Below, in pieces: positions 24,842 to 33,468 of a stretch of 64,000 nucleotides of DNA; the stretch's first letter is position 1, and every line of letters begins with the position of its first letter. The translations under genes and the position numbers were made by a program. The notes under the pieces were generated by a model, which saw only the letters and a program-made list of their open reading frames with translations, ran no database searches and was not told where the DNA came from. The stretch lies in NCBI RefSeq assembly GCF_040096205.1, contig NZ_JBBMFD010000014.1:6739-70738 (forward strand), in the 5' to 3' direction. Source of the DNA: Solibaculum_A intestinale (lineage in GTDB: Bacteria; Bacillota; Clostridia; Oscillospirales; Acutalibacteraceae).

Positions 24842-25696
24842 ATGAAAACAAGAAGACAAGTTGGAACCGTAATCTATCATATTTTCATGATCCTCTTCGC
24901 ATTGCTGATGCTCTATCCGATCGTTTGGATGGTCATGAGTTCACTCAAACCCAGTATTGATGTTATGTCCAAGTCCTATGAACTGATTCCGAGTACTTGG
25001 GATTTCACCAACTACTACAAGGGCTGGGTTAACGGTATCAGTAACATCCCGTTTAGCACCTTTACCTGGAACTCTCTGTACATTTCTGTTCTGGCAACGC
25101 TTGGTACCATTATTTCGTCGTGCCTTGCCGCTTACGCGTTTGCGCGTTGTAAGTTTAAACTGCGCGGTTTCTGGTTTGCCTGCATGCTCATCTCCATGAT
25201 GATGCCGATTCAGGTCGTTATGATCCCGCAGTACGTGATGTTCCAGCAGTTTGGTTGGGCTCAGAGTTCTTTGCCTCTGATCGTTCCGGCCTTCTTCGCC
25301 GCTTCCTACGGTCCGTTCTCCATCTTCCTGATGATGCAGTTTATGCAGGGAATTCCGAGAGATCTGGATGAAGCGGCCACTATCGACGGCTGCGGCAAGT
25401 ATTCGATTTTCTTCCGCATTATTATGCCGTTGGTCAAGCCCGCTATTGCGTCGGCTGCGATCTTCGCTTTCTACTGGAAGTGGGACGACTTCATCGGCCC
25501 GTTGCTTTACCTCAACAAGCCGCAGAACTACACCATTTCCATGGCCTTGCGCATGATGTCCGATAAGGACGCCATTACCGACTGGGGCGTTATGTTTGCA
25601 ATGAGCACCGTGTCCCTGATCCCGACGCTGATTATTTTCTTCTGCTTCCAGAGATATCTGGTGGAAGGTATCAGCACCACCGGTCTGAAGGGCTAA
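24842..25696 (+). CDS. Sugar ABC transporter permease (MalG type)
   Basis: 284 residues, six transmembrane segments, with the EAA loop QGIPRDLDEAATIDGCGKYS followed by IFFRIIMPLVKPA. It starts three bases after the first permease gene's stop and is preceded by AAGGGGGAATAAG. Together with the MalF-type protein it forms the membrane channel of the importer. Confidence 0.94.
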   Translation: MKTRRQVGTVIYHIFMILFALLMLYPIVWMVMSSLKPSIDVMSKSYELIPSTWDFTNYYKGWVNGISNIPFSTFTWNSLYISVLATLGTIISSCLAAYAFARCKFKLRGFWFACMLISMMMPIQVVMIPQYVMFQQFGWAQSSLPLIVPAFFAASYGPFSIFLMMQFMQGIPRDLDEAATIDGCGKYSIFFRIIMPLVKPAIASAAIFAFYWKWDDFIGPLLYLNKPQNYTISMALRMMSDKDAITDWGVMFAMSTVSLIPTLIIFFCFQRYLVEGISTTGLKG

Positions 25697-25732
25697 TCCA
25701 TTGACCTTACTCTCACAATAAGGGGTTTCAAA

Positions 25733-26773
25733 ATGAGTATTGATCAGGAAAAGCTTCAACTTGCCAAAAAGGTGCTTGATGTTCTTCTCAAGACCGAGCG
25801 CAAGGACGGCTTTTATGACCACATGAACATGGACAACTGGGAATGGCCGGTTGGGGTTGCACTGTACTGCATGTTCAAGATTTATAAAAAGACTGGTGAT
25901 CTGGACTTTTATAATGCCTTGATTGATTGGTACGATAAGCAGCTTCAGAAGGAGCCGCCTCATCGCAATGTCAATACGGTTGCCCCAATGCTGACCATGG
26001 TTTGCCTCTATGAGGAAAACAAGAACCCGGTTTATCTCGAACATATCGAGAGCTGGATCAATTGGGTCATGAATGAGATGCCTCGTACCGAGTACGGCGG
26101 CATGCAGCACATGACGGTGTGGAATCGGCACAATCAGCAGTTGTGGGACGATACCCTTTTTATGACGGTGCTTTTCCTGGCGAAAGCCGGAAAGGTGCTT
26201 GATCGTCCACAGCTGGTGGACGAAGCAAAATATCAGTTCCTGTTCCATATTAAGTATTTGCAGGACAAGCGTACCGGTCTTTTCTATCATGGCTGGACGT
26301 TTGATTGCCGGCATAATTTTGCCAATGCCTTCTGGGCGCGCGGCAACAGCTGGTTTACTTCCGGTGCGGTAGAGTTCATCGACATTGTCGGGGAACGTGA
26401 CGCGACCACTCGTTTTGTAGAGGTTGCGTGGAAGGATCAAGTGAAGGCTTTGATCAAGTATCAGAGCATCAATGGTCTTTACAATACTCTCGTCGATGTA
26501 GAAGAAAGCTACTGGGAAACTTCGGCCACCGCCGGCATTGCTTATGGACTGCTCAAGGGTATCCGTATGGGTTTGCTGGACAAGGAAAATGAATTTTACG
26601 CGATGAATGCGGCTAATGCAGTTCTCGCGAAGATTCAGGACGACGGGATTGTGGCCGGTGTGTCTTACGGCACGGGAATGGGCAAGGATTTTGATTTCTA
26701 TAAGAATATCAAAATTTGCCCGACTGCCTACGGCCAGGGCCTTGTACTGCTCATGCTTACGGAACTCATCTAA
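25733..26773 (+). CDS. Glycoside hydrolase family 105 unsaturated rhamnogalacturonyl hydrolase
   Basis: 346 residues, cytoplasmic (no signal peptide). GH105 enzymes hydrate and split the unsaturated uronic acid from the end of oligosaccharides made by pectate or rhamnogalacturonan lyases. Family motifs are WEWPVG (36-41), NVNTVAPM (79-86), GGMQHMTVWN (122-131), the catalytic-region LWDDTLFM (Asp139-Asp140), HGWTFDCRHNFANAFWARGNSW and an SYWETSATAG motif. It follows the importer genes directly, so it probably acts on the imported disaccharide to give 5-keto-4-deoxyuronate. GH88 is the nearest alternative family. Confidence 0.9.
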   Translation: MSIDQEKLQLAKKVLDVLLKTERKDGFYDHMNMDNWEWPVGVALYCMFKIYKKTGDLDFYNALIDWYDKQLQKEPPHRNVNTVAPMLTMVCLYEENKNPVYLEHIESWINWVMNEMPRTEYGGMQHMTVWNRHNQQLWDDTLFMTVLFLAKAGKVLDRPQLVDEAKYQFLFHIKYLQDKRTGLFYHGWTFDCRHNFANAFWARGNSWFTSGAVEFIDIVGERDATTRFVEVAWKDQVKALIKYQSINGLYNTLVDVEESYWETSATAGIAYGLLKGIRMGLLDKENEFYAMNAANAVLAKIQDDGIVAGVSYGTGMGKDFDFYKNIKICPTAYGQGLVLLMLTELI

Positions 26774-26789
26774 GCGACTTATGTTGTAT

Positions 26790-26822
26790 AAAAGGGCTGC
26801 CTTTCATGGGCAGTCCTTTTTC
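26790..26822 (+). terminator. Intrinsic terminator after the GH105 gene
   Basis: AAAGGGCTGCC and GGGCAGTCCTTTTT form a stem around TTTCAT, ending in a T-run. Confidence 0.75.
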
Positions 26823-26989
26823 ATTAACTCGAAAAATGCAGAAAAATAGGAATTAAAACCAAAAAAACACGGTTTTTTTGCAGAAATATCGCAGTTTCCT
26901 TCTTCCCATTTGGATATTTCGCAGTATAATGGTAAGCGTAAAGTTATGGATGCTTCCAGGACATACAAAAGAATAGGAGTGTTTATTCA

Positions 26990-28012
26990 ATGGCAAAAGT
27001 TGTTACCTTTGGTGAGCTGATGCTTCGTCTGGCACCTCCCGGCTATCTGCGTTTCACGCAGGCGGATACCTTTACCGCTACCTATGGCGGCGGTGAGGCG
27101 AACGTGGCGGTTTCTCTTGCGAATTATGGCATGGATGCCGCTTTCGTTACCAAGCTGCCGGAAAACGACATCGGTCAGGCCGCGGTGAATTCCCTTCGCC
27201 GCTATGGCGTGGACGTGAGCAAGATCGTCCGTGGCGGCCCCCGTGTGGGTATTTACTATCTGGAAAAAGGCGCTTCTCAGCGTCCTTCCAAGGTCATTTA
27301 TGACCGTGCCGGTGCTTCCATTGCTCTGGCTCAGCCTGGTGATTTTGACTGGGATTCCATCTTCGAGGGTGTGTCCTGGTTCCATTTCACCGGCATCACC
27401 CCCGCTCTGGGCGACAATGTGGCGGCCTGCTGCCTGGAAGCCTGCAAGGCTGCAAAGGCAAAGAACATTACGGTCAGCTGCGACTTAAACTTCCGCAAGA
27501 ACCTCTGGACTTCCGAGAAGGCTGGCCAGGTTATGGGCCAGCTGATGGAGTATGTGGATGTCTGCATTGCCAATGAAGAGGATGCGGAGAAAGTCTTCGG
27601 CATCCGCGCGGCAGCTACCGATGTGACCACCGGCAAGCTCAACCACGACGGATACCGTGAAGTGGCCAGCAAGCTCAAGGAGCGCTTTGGTTTCTCCAAG
27701 GTTGCGATTACTCTTCGCACCAGCATCTCTGCCAACGATAATAAGTGGGCGGCCATGCTCTATGATGGAGAGGATTACTACTTCTCTAAGAGCTACGACG
27801 TGCATATTGTGGACCGCGTTGGCGGCGGCGACAGCTTCGGCGGCGGCCTGATTTACGCGCTGCTGGCCGGTAAGTCCTCCAAGGACGCACTGGAGTTTGC
27901 GGTTGCGGCTTCCTGCCTGAAGCATTCCATCGAAGGCGACTACAACGCCGTTTCCGTCAAGGAAGTGGAGACGCTCGCCGGAGGCGACGGCACCGGCCGC
28001 GTACAGAGATAA
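26990..28012 (+). CDS. kdgK: 2-dehydro-3-deoxygluconokinase (PfkB family)
   Basis: Phosphorylates 2-keto-3-deoxygluconate to KDPG, the step after isomerisation and reduction of the unsaturated uronate released by GH105. The 340-residue protein has VTFGELMLRLAPPG at the start, the sugar-binding YGGGEANVAVSLA, the FHFTGITPAL segment and the PfkB catalytic motif DRVGGGDSFGGG with the base Asp281. It has its own TATAAT at 26925-26930 but no clear -35. kduI, kduD and KDPG aldolase genes are not in this window. Codon use is again rich in GCT, CGT and GTT. Confidence 0.9.
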   Translation: MAKVVTFGELMLRLAPPGYLRFTQADTFTATYGGGEANVAVSLANYGMDAAFVTKLPENDIGQAAVNSLRRYGVDVSKIVRGGPRVGIYYLEKGASQRPSKVIYDRAGASIALAQPGDFDWDSIFEGVSWFHFTGITPALGDNVAACCLEACKAAKAKNITVSCDLNFRKNLWTSEKAGQVMGQLMEYVDVCIANEEDAEKVFGIRAAATDVTTGKLNHDGYREVASKLKERFGFSKVAITLRTSISANDNKWAAMLYDGEDYYFSKSYDVHIVDRVGGGDSFGGGLIYALLAGKSSKDALEFAVAASCLKHSIEGDYNAVSVKEVETLAGGDGTGRVQR

Positions 28013-28036
28013 TTACGCTTGAAAAAAGCGACAGCA

Positions 28037-28073
28037 AAAGAGGCCATGCGAGTAATCGCATGGCCTCTTTGTT
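28037..28073. terminator. Bidirectional terminator between kdgK and the DUF975 gene
   Basis: AAAGAGGCCATGCGA and TCGCATGGCCTCTTT form a perfect 15-bp stem with a four-base loop; T-runs occur on both strands. It serves kdgK and the convergent gene ending at 28101. Confidence 0.9.
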
Positions 28074-28100
28074 ATGCAGAGAGAGGGACGGTAGTTTATG

Positions 28101-29042
28101 TTACGCGTTTGGATAGGAAGGCGGAAGCTGGGAATTGGCCGGGGAAGCAAAGCCAAGCTCCTCCAGCGAGCATTGGCCGCTCTGGATGGCGTTATGCCGG
28201 CACTGGGCGTAGAGCTCCGCATAGGTGGCCTGCAGATAGGGGATCAGGAAAATGATGCTCACAGCTCCAAATCCACAGGTAAGAAAAGTGGCGCCGAGGA
28301 CAGCCAGATACCAGGGGAAGAAGGACCAGTAGAGACCGAAAATGTGCCCCTTTTGTCCCCAAGTCATGATCTTGCTCAGTTCCATCGCCCGGCGGTATCC
28401 GATTTGCGGATTGTCCGCCAGGATCCAGGGGATAAAGACGTACCGCAGCGAAGCAATAATGGGAAGCACAATAAGACCGATGACCACAAGCAGCAGAAGC
28501 GGCATTAGAAAGGCAACGCTTGCATTGGTTTGTGCAACCGCCATGATCACAAAGATCAAAGCATAGGGAACCAAAGCGGGCAGCGTCCACAGGAATAAGA
28601 AGAGATAACGGTAGGCCATCGCTCCGACCACCTTCCAGTAAGAGGTGCGGGTAAAGGCGCAGAAGAGATTCTGGTACCCCGGGCGCGCCGGCGTTTCCCG
28701 GTTGCGGGAATACCAGTTGAGCTCGCCTACCTGGAGGGGATGGAAGGCAAAAAATTGCGGCAGGAAGCTCATGACCACCGTAAGGATCATGGTAGGCAGC
28801 ATCCGCAGGAAAAACTGCGAGACTTCGTAGTAGGAACCGTAGGAATACGAACCGTACGAATAGGAATTGTTGAGCAGAGAAGGAAACAGAGAGGAAAACA
28901 TGGCTGTGGAAGAAACGATACTGAGCAGCCAAGTAATTCCGTAGGTAATGCCCCAAATGATCAGGGAGGCCAGCAAGGCGCTCCAATACTTATTGGCCAG
29001 GCTGTATTTCGCCCGCTGTTTGAGTTGTCCACAGGTCCACAT
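28101..29042 (-). CDS. DUF975-family membrane protein
   Basis: 313 residues with about six transmembrane segments. The start MWTCGQLKQRAKYSLANKYW resembles DUF975 proteins, which open with a short cytoplasmic helix with K-A-L or L-K-x-R-A motifs. The YSYGSYSYGSYY repeat (about residues 60-72) lies in the first external loop. A cytoplasmic segment FIPWILADNPQIGYRRAMELSKIM is the most conserved part of the family. Function unknown. It stands between a bidirectional terminator and the flotillin gene, 77 bases downstream of it on the same strand. Confidence 0.8.
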   Translation of the reverse strand: MWTCGQLKQRAKYSLANKYWSALLASLIIWGITYGITWLLSIVSSTAMFSSLFPSLLNNSYSYGSYSYGSYYEVSQFFLRMLPTMILTVVMSFLPQFFAFHPLQVGELNWYSRNRETPARPGYQNLFCAFTRTSYWKVVGAMAYRYLFLFLWTLPALVPYALIFVIMAVAQTNASVAFLMPLLLLVVIGLIVLPIIASLRYVFIPWILADNPQIGYRRAMELSKIMTWGQKGHIFGLYWSFFPWYLAVLGATFLTCGFGAVSIIFLIPYLQATYAELYAQCRHNAIQSGQCSLEELGFASPANSQLPPSYPNA

Positions 29043-29119
29043 AAGGATACCTCCAATGAGCTGGATTACAGCGCAGGAAGAGGGGTCTTCCTAGCGCTTC
29101 GGTTTATAAAGCGAACAGG

Positions 29120-30562
29120 TTACGCATCCTTGGATTTCTCGGGCATGCCGTCCTCCGAGACAGCCGTTTCTTCCGCGCAGGAGGCTGCGGCCGGCTCCAC
29201 CGATTCGCCCAGCCAATCGGGAAGCTCCATTCCCGCCTGGCGGAAGAGGTCCTGAAGCGGCGGGACCGACTTGAGCATCCCCGAGAGGAAGTTTGCCGTG
29301 GTGGGAGCCCCGTTTTGGCCGTTCATCGAATCCCAGACCGTCACCTTGTCGATCTTTAGGTTCTTGATGGCATCCACCTGGATGCGGGTGAGCTCGGGAA
29401 GCTTGTCGGCGATCATCAACTGCACGCCGGCCGACGGATTTCCGCCCGCCGCCGCCACGATCTTGGAAAGGCCGGCGGCCTGCTTGGTCAGCAGCTCTTC
29501 CACACCCTTTGCCTGGGCTTCCATTTTTGCAAAGATGGCGTCCGCCTCGCCTCGGGCCCGGCGGCGCAGCTGCTCGGCTTCCGCTTCCGCTGCAATTTCC
29601 TTTTCCCGCTTGGCGATTTGAGCCTTCACGATGATATCCGCTTCCTGGGACGCTTGTTCCAAAGACGCACGGGTCTTTTCTGCCTCCTGCTGGGCTACAT
29701 AGGCTTCCTGCAGCGCCTTGGCCGCCTGTACTTTTTCCGCCGCTGTGGCAATGCGCAGCGCCTCGGCCTCCTTTTCCCGGCGGGTCGCTTCCGACTGGGC
29801 GATTTCCACCCGCGCAGCGTTCTCACCCTGGATAGCGGTAGCGTTGGCGGCGGAGACATTGATGCGCTGGTCACGCTGGGCGTTTGCCTGGCCGATGGCC
29901 CCGTCCCGGTCCTTTTCCGCCACGCTCTTCTTGGCGTCGTTGATTGCCTTAGCAGCGGCTTCCTTACCGAGCGCTTCAATATATCCGGATTCGTCGTTGA
30001 TGTCGGTGACATTGACGTTAATCAGCCGCAGGCCAATCTTTTTGAGCTCGATTTCCACATTGTTGGACACCGCCTCTAAAAACTTATCCCGGTCGGTGTT
30101 GATTTCCTCAATATCCATGGTGGCGATGACCAGACGCAGCTGGCCGAAAATGATGTCTTTGGCGAGTTCCTGCACCTCCTGGAGCTTGAGGCCCAAAAGA
30201 CGCTCGGCAGCGTTTTGCATGACGCCCGGCTCGGTGGAAATGCCCACTGTAAACCGGGAAGGAACGTCCACTCGGATGTTCTGCCGGGAAAGGGCGTTTT
30301 GCAGGTCTACGTTGATGGAAATGGGCGTCAGGTCCAGATACTCGTAGGCTTGCACCAGCGGCCAGATAAAGGCGGCGCCGCCGTGAATACAGCGGGCGGA
30401 ACGCTGCTGACCGTTTTTATCCGCCCCAACCTTACCGTAAATGACCATTACCTTGTCGGACGGACACTTGCGGTAGCGGGTGGCAAAGGTGAGCAAAATC
30501 AGGAAAAGAACCAGAACAATACCGCAAATCAAAAAATAACCGTGATATCCATGCGTGAACAT
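29120..30562 (-). CDS. Flotillin-like SPFH/band-7 protein
   Basis: 480 residues. An N-terminal membrane segment (about 8-28) is followed by the SPFH domain (SDKVMVIYGKVGADKNG to about residue 190) and a long Ala/Glu-rich coiled coil (about 200-350) with the repeated EAE-type pattern of flotillins, then a C-terminal domain with LMIADKLPELTRIQVDAIKN. Flotillins scaffold ordered membrane microdomains and assemble signalling and secretion complexes. The upstream NfeD-like gene on the same transcript is the usual flotillin partner. AAAGGGG sits very close to the ATG, so the exact start is a little uncertain. Confidence 0.92.
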   Translation of the reverse strand: MFTHGYHGYFLICGIVLVLFLILLTFATRYRKCPSDKVMVIYGKVGADKNGQQRSARCIHGGAAFIWPLVQAYEYLDLTPISINVDLQNALSRQNIRVDVPSRFTVGISTEPGVMQNAAERLLGLKLQEVQELAKDIIFGQLRLVIATMDIEEINTDRDKFLEAVSNNVEIELKKIGLRLINVNVTDINDESGYIEALGKEAAAKAINDAKKSVAEKDRDGAIGQANAQRDQRINVSAANATAIQGENAARVEIAQSEATRREKEAEALRIATAAEKVQAAKALQEAYVAQQEAEKTRASLEQASQEADIIVKAQIAKREKEIAAEAEAEQLRRRARGEADAIFAKMEAQAKGVEELLTKQAAGLSKIVAAAGGNPSAGVQLMIADKLPELTRIQVDAIKNLKIDKVTVWDSMNGQNGAPTTANFLSGMLKSVPPLQDLFRQAGMELPDWLGESVEPAAASCAEETAVSEDGMPEKSKDA

Positions 30563-30580
30563 ACCCCTTTCGTCGATTGC

Positions 30581-31237
30581 TTAATTTTCTTTCTCTACAA
30601 CCAAAAGATCGTTGACCAGGTCCACCACCCGCACCACCGTGGAGGGCTTCAAATCCTCGTCGCCATAGGTGATGGCGTCTAGCTCGGAAAACCGCTCCTG
30701 AATGGTCATGGTGATTTTTCCCTGCCCTTCGCCCTTTTTCGGGATGCGGATATAAACTACACCCGTCTGCCCTAGGGCGTTGCGCAGGGAAATGGTCCCA
30801 TTTGATTGCAGCCGGGTGGCCCACTGGTAGAACTTAGCCACGCCCAAGAGCGCCACCGCCCCCACCATAAACCCGATCAGCAGGGAAAGCGCCGCAGGAA
30901 CCTGAGATTGTACACAGACAATGGCGGTCCAGGAAAACAGGGTAAAAAAGGCTACGATTCCCTGGAAGGTAAAGAGCCGCAGAGACGGGTCGCCCCCAAT
31001 GTCCCCAGGTGCGTCGGCCGGGTCCATAGAGCTGTCCGGCGTTCCCGCATCGCTTCCACCGGGTGTACCGGCATCCGGGTCCAGGCCGGAAGTGTCACTG
31101 GCGTTGAAGTCCCCATCCCCGTGGCCCAGGCCGAAGAGGGAGAGAACGACCTGCAAAAGCAGCAGCAGCGACGCGGGAAACGCAATGCAGTAGAGAACCT
31201 TGAGTAAGCTGGACAGACCTTCCCACCATTCAAACAT
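30581..31237 (-). CDS. NfeD-like membrane protein
   Basis: 218 residues: a first transmembrane segment (about 12-36), an acidic Asp/Gly/Ser/Pro-rich loop (about 40-85), two further transmembrane segments (about 90-135) and a C-terminal OB-fold-like domain of the NfeD type (LGQTGVVYIRIPKKGEGQGK to the end). NfeD proteins partner flotillins. The start is placed at ATG 31237 because AGAGG is eight bases upstream. Gap to the flotillin gene: 18 bases. The long acidic loop is not typical of short NfeD1b proteins. Confidence 0.82.
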   Translation of the reverse strand: MFEWWEGLSSLLKVLYCIAFPASLLLLLQVVLSLFGLGHGDGDFNASDTSGLDPDAGTPGGSDAGTPDSSMDPADAPGDIGGDPSLRLFTFQGIVAFFTLFSWTAIVCVQSQVPAALSLLIGFMVGAVALLGVAKFYQWATRLQSNGTISLRNALGQTGVVYIRIPKKGEGQGKITMTIQERFSELDAITYGDEDLKPSTVVRVVDLVNDLLVVEKEN

Positions 31238-31274
31238 AAGCAACACCTCTCTGCTGTAACTTCAAATTACCATA

Positions 31275-31303
31275 ATTATACCGATTTCGATAACATCTGT
31301 CAA
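31275..31303 (-). promoter_or_regulatory. Promoter of the nfeD-flotillin operon
   Basis: Minus strand TTGACA (complement of 31298-31303), 17 bases, TATAAT (complement of 31275-31280): consensus in every position. Confidence 0.88.
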
Positions 31304-31398
31304 TATAATTTACGCAAAATATGAAGAAGTTTTGAATAAGGCCAGAGTGCGCCGTCGAAAAAGGACAATTTTTTCGAGGAAATTTTCGCATACGCCCC

Positions 31399-31427
31399 TT
31401 GTAATTCTCTTTCAAATCTGATAAAAT
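31399..31427 (+). promoter_or_regulatory. Promoter of the XRE-TPR regulator gene
   Basis: TTGTAA (31399-31404), 17 bases, TAAAAT (31422-31427). It is divergent from the flotillin operon promoter, about 100 bases away. Confidence 0.7.
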
Positions 31428-31470
31428 ACTTATGTAAACAAGATTTACTTTGCGCAAGGTGGTGAGAGAA

Positions 31471-32418
31471 ATGTCAAAGCAGGCTCTTGGTCAGAAAATC
31501 AAGGAGCTGCGTCTCGCAAAGAAATTGACGCAGCGGGAAGTGGTAGGAGATTTCATCACCCGTAACATGCTCAGCCAGATCGAAAGCGGCACGGCCACCC
31601 CGTCGGTACGCACGCTTGCATATTTGGCGAAGGTGCTGGAGGTGCCTGTTTCCACCCTGCTGGAGAGTGAAGAAACGCAGGGGGTAGCAGCTGATCTGGC
31701 GGAGGCGAAGCGGCTCTACCGCCAAGGAAAATTAAAGCCGTGCATGGCGGCGCTCTCTCGGGTGGAAGAGGAATTTGCTGACGAAGCGAACGCCCTCAAA
31801 GCGAAGGCTAGCCTGAAGCTGGCGCAGGAGGCGCTTTTGGCGGGGGACTTTGACCAGGTACGCGGGCATGCCGGGAATGCCATCGCGTTCAACGACGACA
31901 CCATCTATGGTTCTCAGTCCATCAAAGCGGAAGCTCTGCTGTGCCTCGACGAGGTGACAAACGAGGGCTGGGATTACTTTATGCAGTACCAGAGCGCGCT
32001 GCAGTCCTCTTTTCTCAGCGCCCATTCCTCCCTCATCAACGCCGAGATGTACTTAAACGAGGGCAATTTCGATCAGGCGCAGATTGTGCTGAAGTCGCTG
32101 GAAGGGGGAGGGTACAGCGAAAGCATAGACATGGGGCGTATCAAGCTGCTGCAAGGCCGCGTGGCTATGGGGCGCGGAAAGTGGGACGAAGCCCTTTGTC
32201 TCTTCCGGGAAGCGGACGAATGCTGGGCGGACCTGCCTAGGCACGCGCTGCGGCCTTCCCTGTACCAGAATATGGAGCAATGTGCCATTGAGCTGGGGGA
32301 TTACAAGCAGGCCCATTACTTTGCCACCATGCGCCTTGCGCTAGCCACCGGCGAGGCGCCGCCCTGCGAGCCGCAGGAGGAAGTGAGCAAAGTCCCGAAC
32401 CACCGCGTGATACGCTAA
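31471..32418 (+). CDS. XRE-family regulator with TPR-like repeats
   Basis: 315 residues. The N-terminal helix-turn-helix covers about 5-60 (LGQKIKELRLAKKLTQREV, FITRNMLSQIESGTATPSVRTL), and the remainder is helical-repeat sequence of TPR type (blocks around LKPCMAALSRVEEEFADEAN, LNEGNFDQAQIVLKSLEGGG and LGDYKQAHYFATMRLALA). The layout is that of PlcR/Rgg-like regulators, which bind peptides with the repeat domain; whether this one has a peptide partner is unknown. ATG 31471 has AAGGTGG upstream. It is divergent from the flotillin operon, which it may control. Confidence 0.82.
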   Translation: MSKQALGQKIKELRLAKKLTQREVVGDFITRNMLSQIESGTATPSVRTLAYLAKVLEVPVSTLLESEETQGVAADLAEAKRLYRQGKLKPCMAALSRVEEEFADEANALKAKASLKLAQEALLAGDFDQVRGHAGNAIAFNDDTIYGSQSIKAEALLCLDEVTNEGWDYFMQYQSALQSSFLSAHSSLINAEMYLNEGNFDQAQIVLKSLEGGGYSESIDMGRIKLLQGRVAMGRGKWDEALCLFREADECWADLPRHALRPSLYQNMEQCAIELGDYKQAHYFATMRLALATGEAPPCEPQEEVSKVPNHRVIR

Positions 32419-32453
32419 GGAAACCTATGCGAACAGGAAGAGATTCATGCGGG

Positions 32454-32492
32454 AAAAAGCCTGGCATCCAAGCTTGGATGCCAGGCTTTTTC
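32454..32492. terminator. Bidirectional terminator
   Basis: AAAAAGCCTGGCATCCA and TGGATGCCAGGCTTTTT form a perfect 17-bp stem with an AGCT loop. It ends the XRE-TPR gene and faces the end of the sigma operon on the other strand. Confidence 0.92.
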
Positions 32493-32580
32493 GGTTTGCT
32501 AACTGCATTTTTTCAACCCTGCGCTGCAAACGAGGGGAGGAATAAGTCGTACCTGCTTGCGAAGAAAGGCGAAAGGAGAA

Positions 32581-33468
32581 TCAGGACTCGGCCGGGAGGG
32601 AAGAAACGTCTAGGGGTTCGGACGATTCCAGCTGGGAAGATTCCGAGTAGGAAGAATCCGATTGAGGAGAATCGTTTCCGTCTTCAGGTCTGCTGGAATA
32701 CGGATCATAAGAATCGCCGTAAGAGGGATTGTGCAGTTCCTCATATGAGGTCAAGCGTCCATCCTCATACCGCCCGGTATAGAGATTGGGAACCGTATCC
32801 CCAAGCGTTGAAAGGCCCCTGTAGTTGATCAGGTTCAGGCGTACCGCGTCCGGTTTCTCGACGACATACTCCACATAAAGCCGTGCGCCGGTCATATTAT
32901 AATTCATGGAGCTTGGGCCTCCTGTGATGGTCATTGTACCGTCCTCAGACACGGTTTTTACATTGTCCCGGTACAGGGTAAGCAGCTGGTCGCAGGCCTC
33001 CTTGTCATTATAACGCACCGTAATGTTACGGGTAACCCGCAGTTGGTTGGAAGGTATTATCTTTACGTCGGCGCTCTGGTCGTCCAGGGTCAGCGTCGTG
33101 GCATCGGAAGCATCGATCTTATCCGATACGGCGACCGAGTACTGGTACCGGTCCATCCTTTCCTCCAGCCATACCTTGGTCACGTCGCTTTGGAAAACAG
33201 CGGTGACGCCGTAGGCAATCAGGCTGCCCACCAGAATCAAGCAAACGAAGAAGATGCTCAAACCGTCAAACTGAATGCGGGGTTTTTCATCTTTGGAAAA
33301 GTAGAGGTAGAGGAGCATTTCAATCCCTAGGAGGATCATGATGATGGGCCAGCCGATGGCAATGGCCTTGCCGAAGTTTAGGTCGGTAAAGTTGGAAACC
33401 AGCAGCAGCACTCCCGCTACAATCAGGATCGCCGCCATGGAAATGTTGCCTACGCGCCAGCGCCTCAT
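32581..33468 (-). CDS. LiaF/LiaI-like transmembrane-domain protein
   Basis: 295 residues. Two transmembrane segments near the N-terminus form a LiaI-LiaF-like hairpin (about 11-55, IAIGWPIIMILLGIEMLLYL), and a third lies at 70-92. An extracytoplasmic domain (about 95-235) follows, then a Ser/Glu/Pro-rich tail. Last gene of the ECF sigma operon; its start overlaps the stop of the preceding gene (ATGA). The domain type and the operon suggest a role in envelope stress, but the mechanism is unknown. Confidence 0.7.
   Translation of the reverse strand: MRRWRVGNISMAAILIVAGVLLLVSNFTDLNFGKAIAIGWPIIMILLGIEMLLYLYFSKDEKPRIQFDGLSIFFVCLILVGSLIAYGVTAVFQSDVTKVWLEERMDRYQYSVAVSDKIDASDATTLTLDDQSADVKIIPSNQLRVTRNITVRYNDKEACDQLLTLYRDNVKTVSEDGTMTITGGPSSMNYNMTGARLYVEYVVEKPDAVRLNLINYRGLSTLGDTVPNLYTGRYEDGRLTSYEELHNPSYGDSYDPYSSRPEDGNDSPQSDSSYSESSQLESSEPLDVSSLPAES

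Noticed and set aside
24941..26440. 499-codon minus-strand frame opposite permease and GH105 genes
   Set aside because: It spans two well-supported plus-strand genes and the gap between them and has no recognisable domain.
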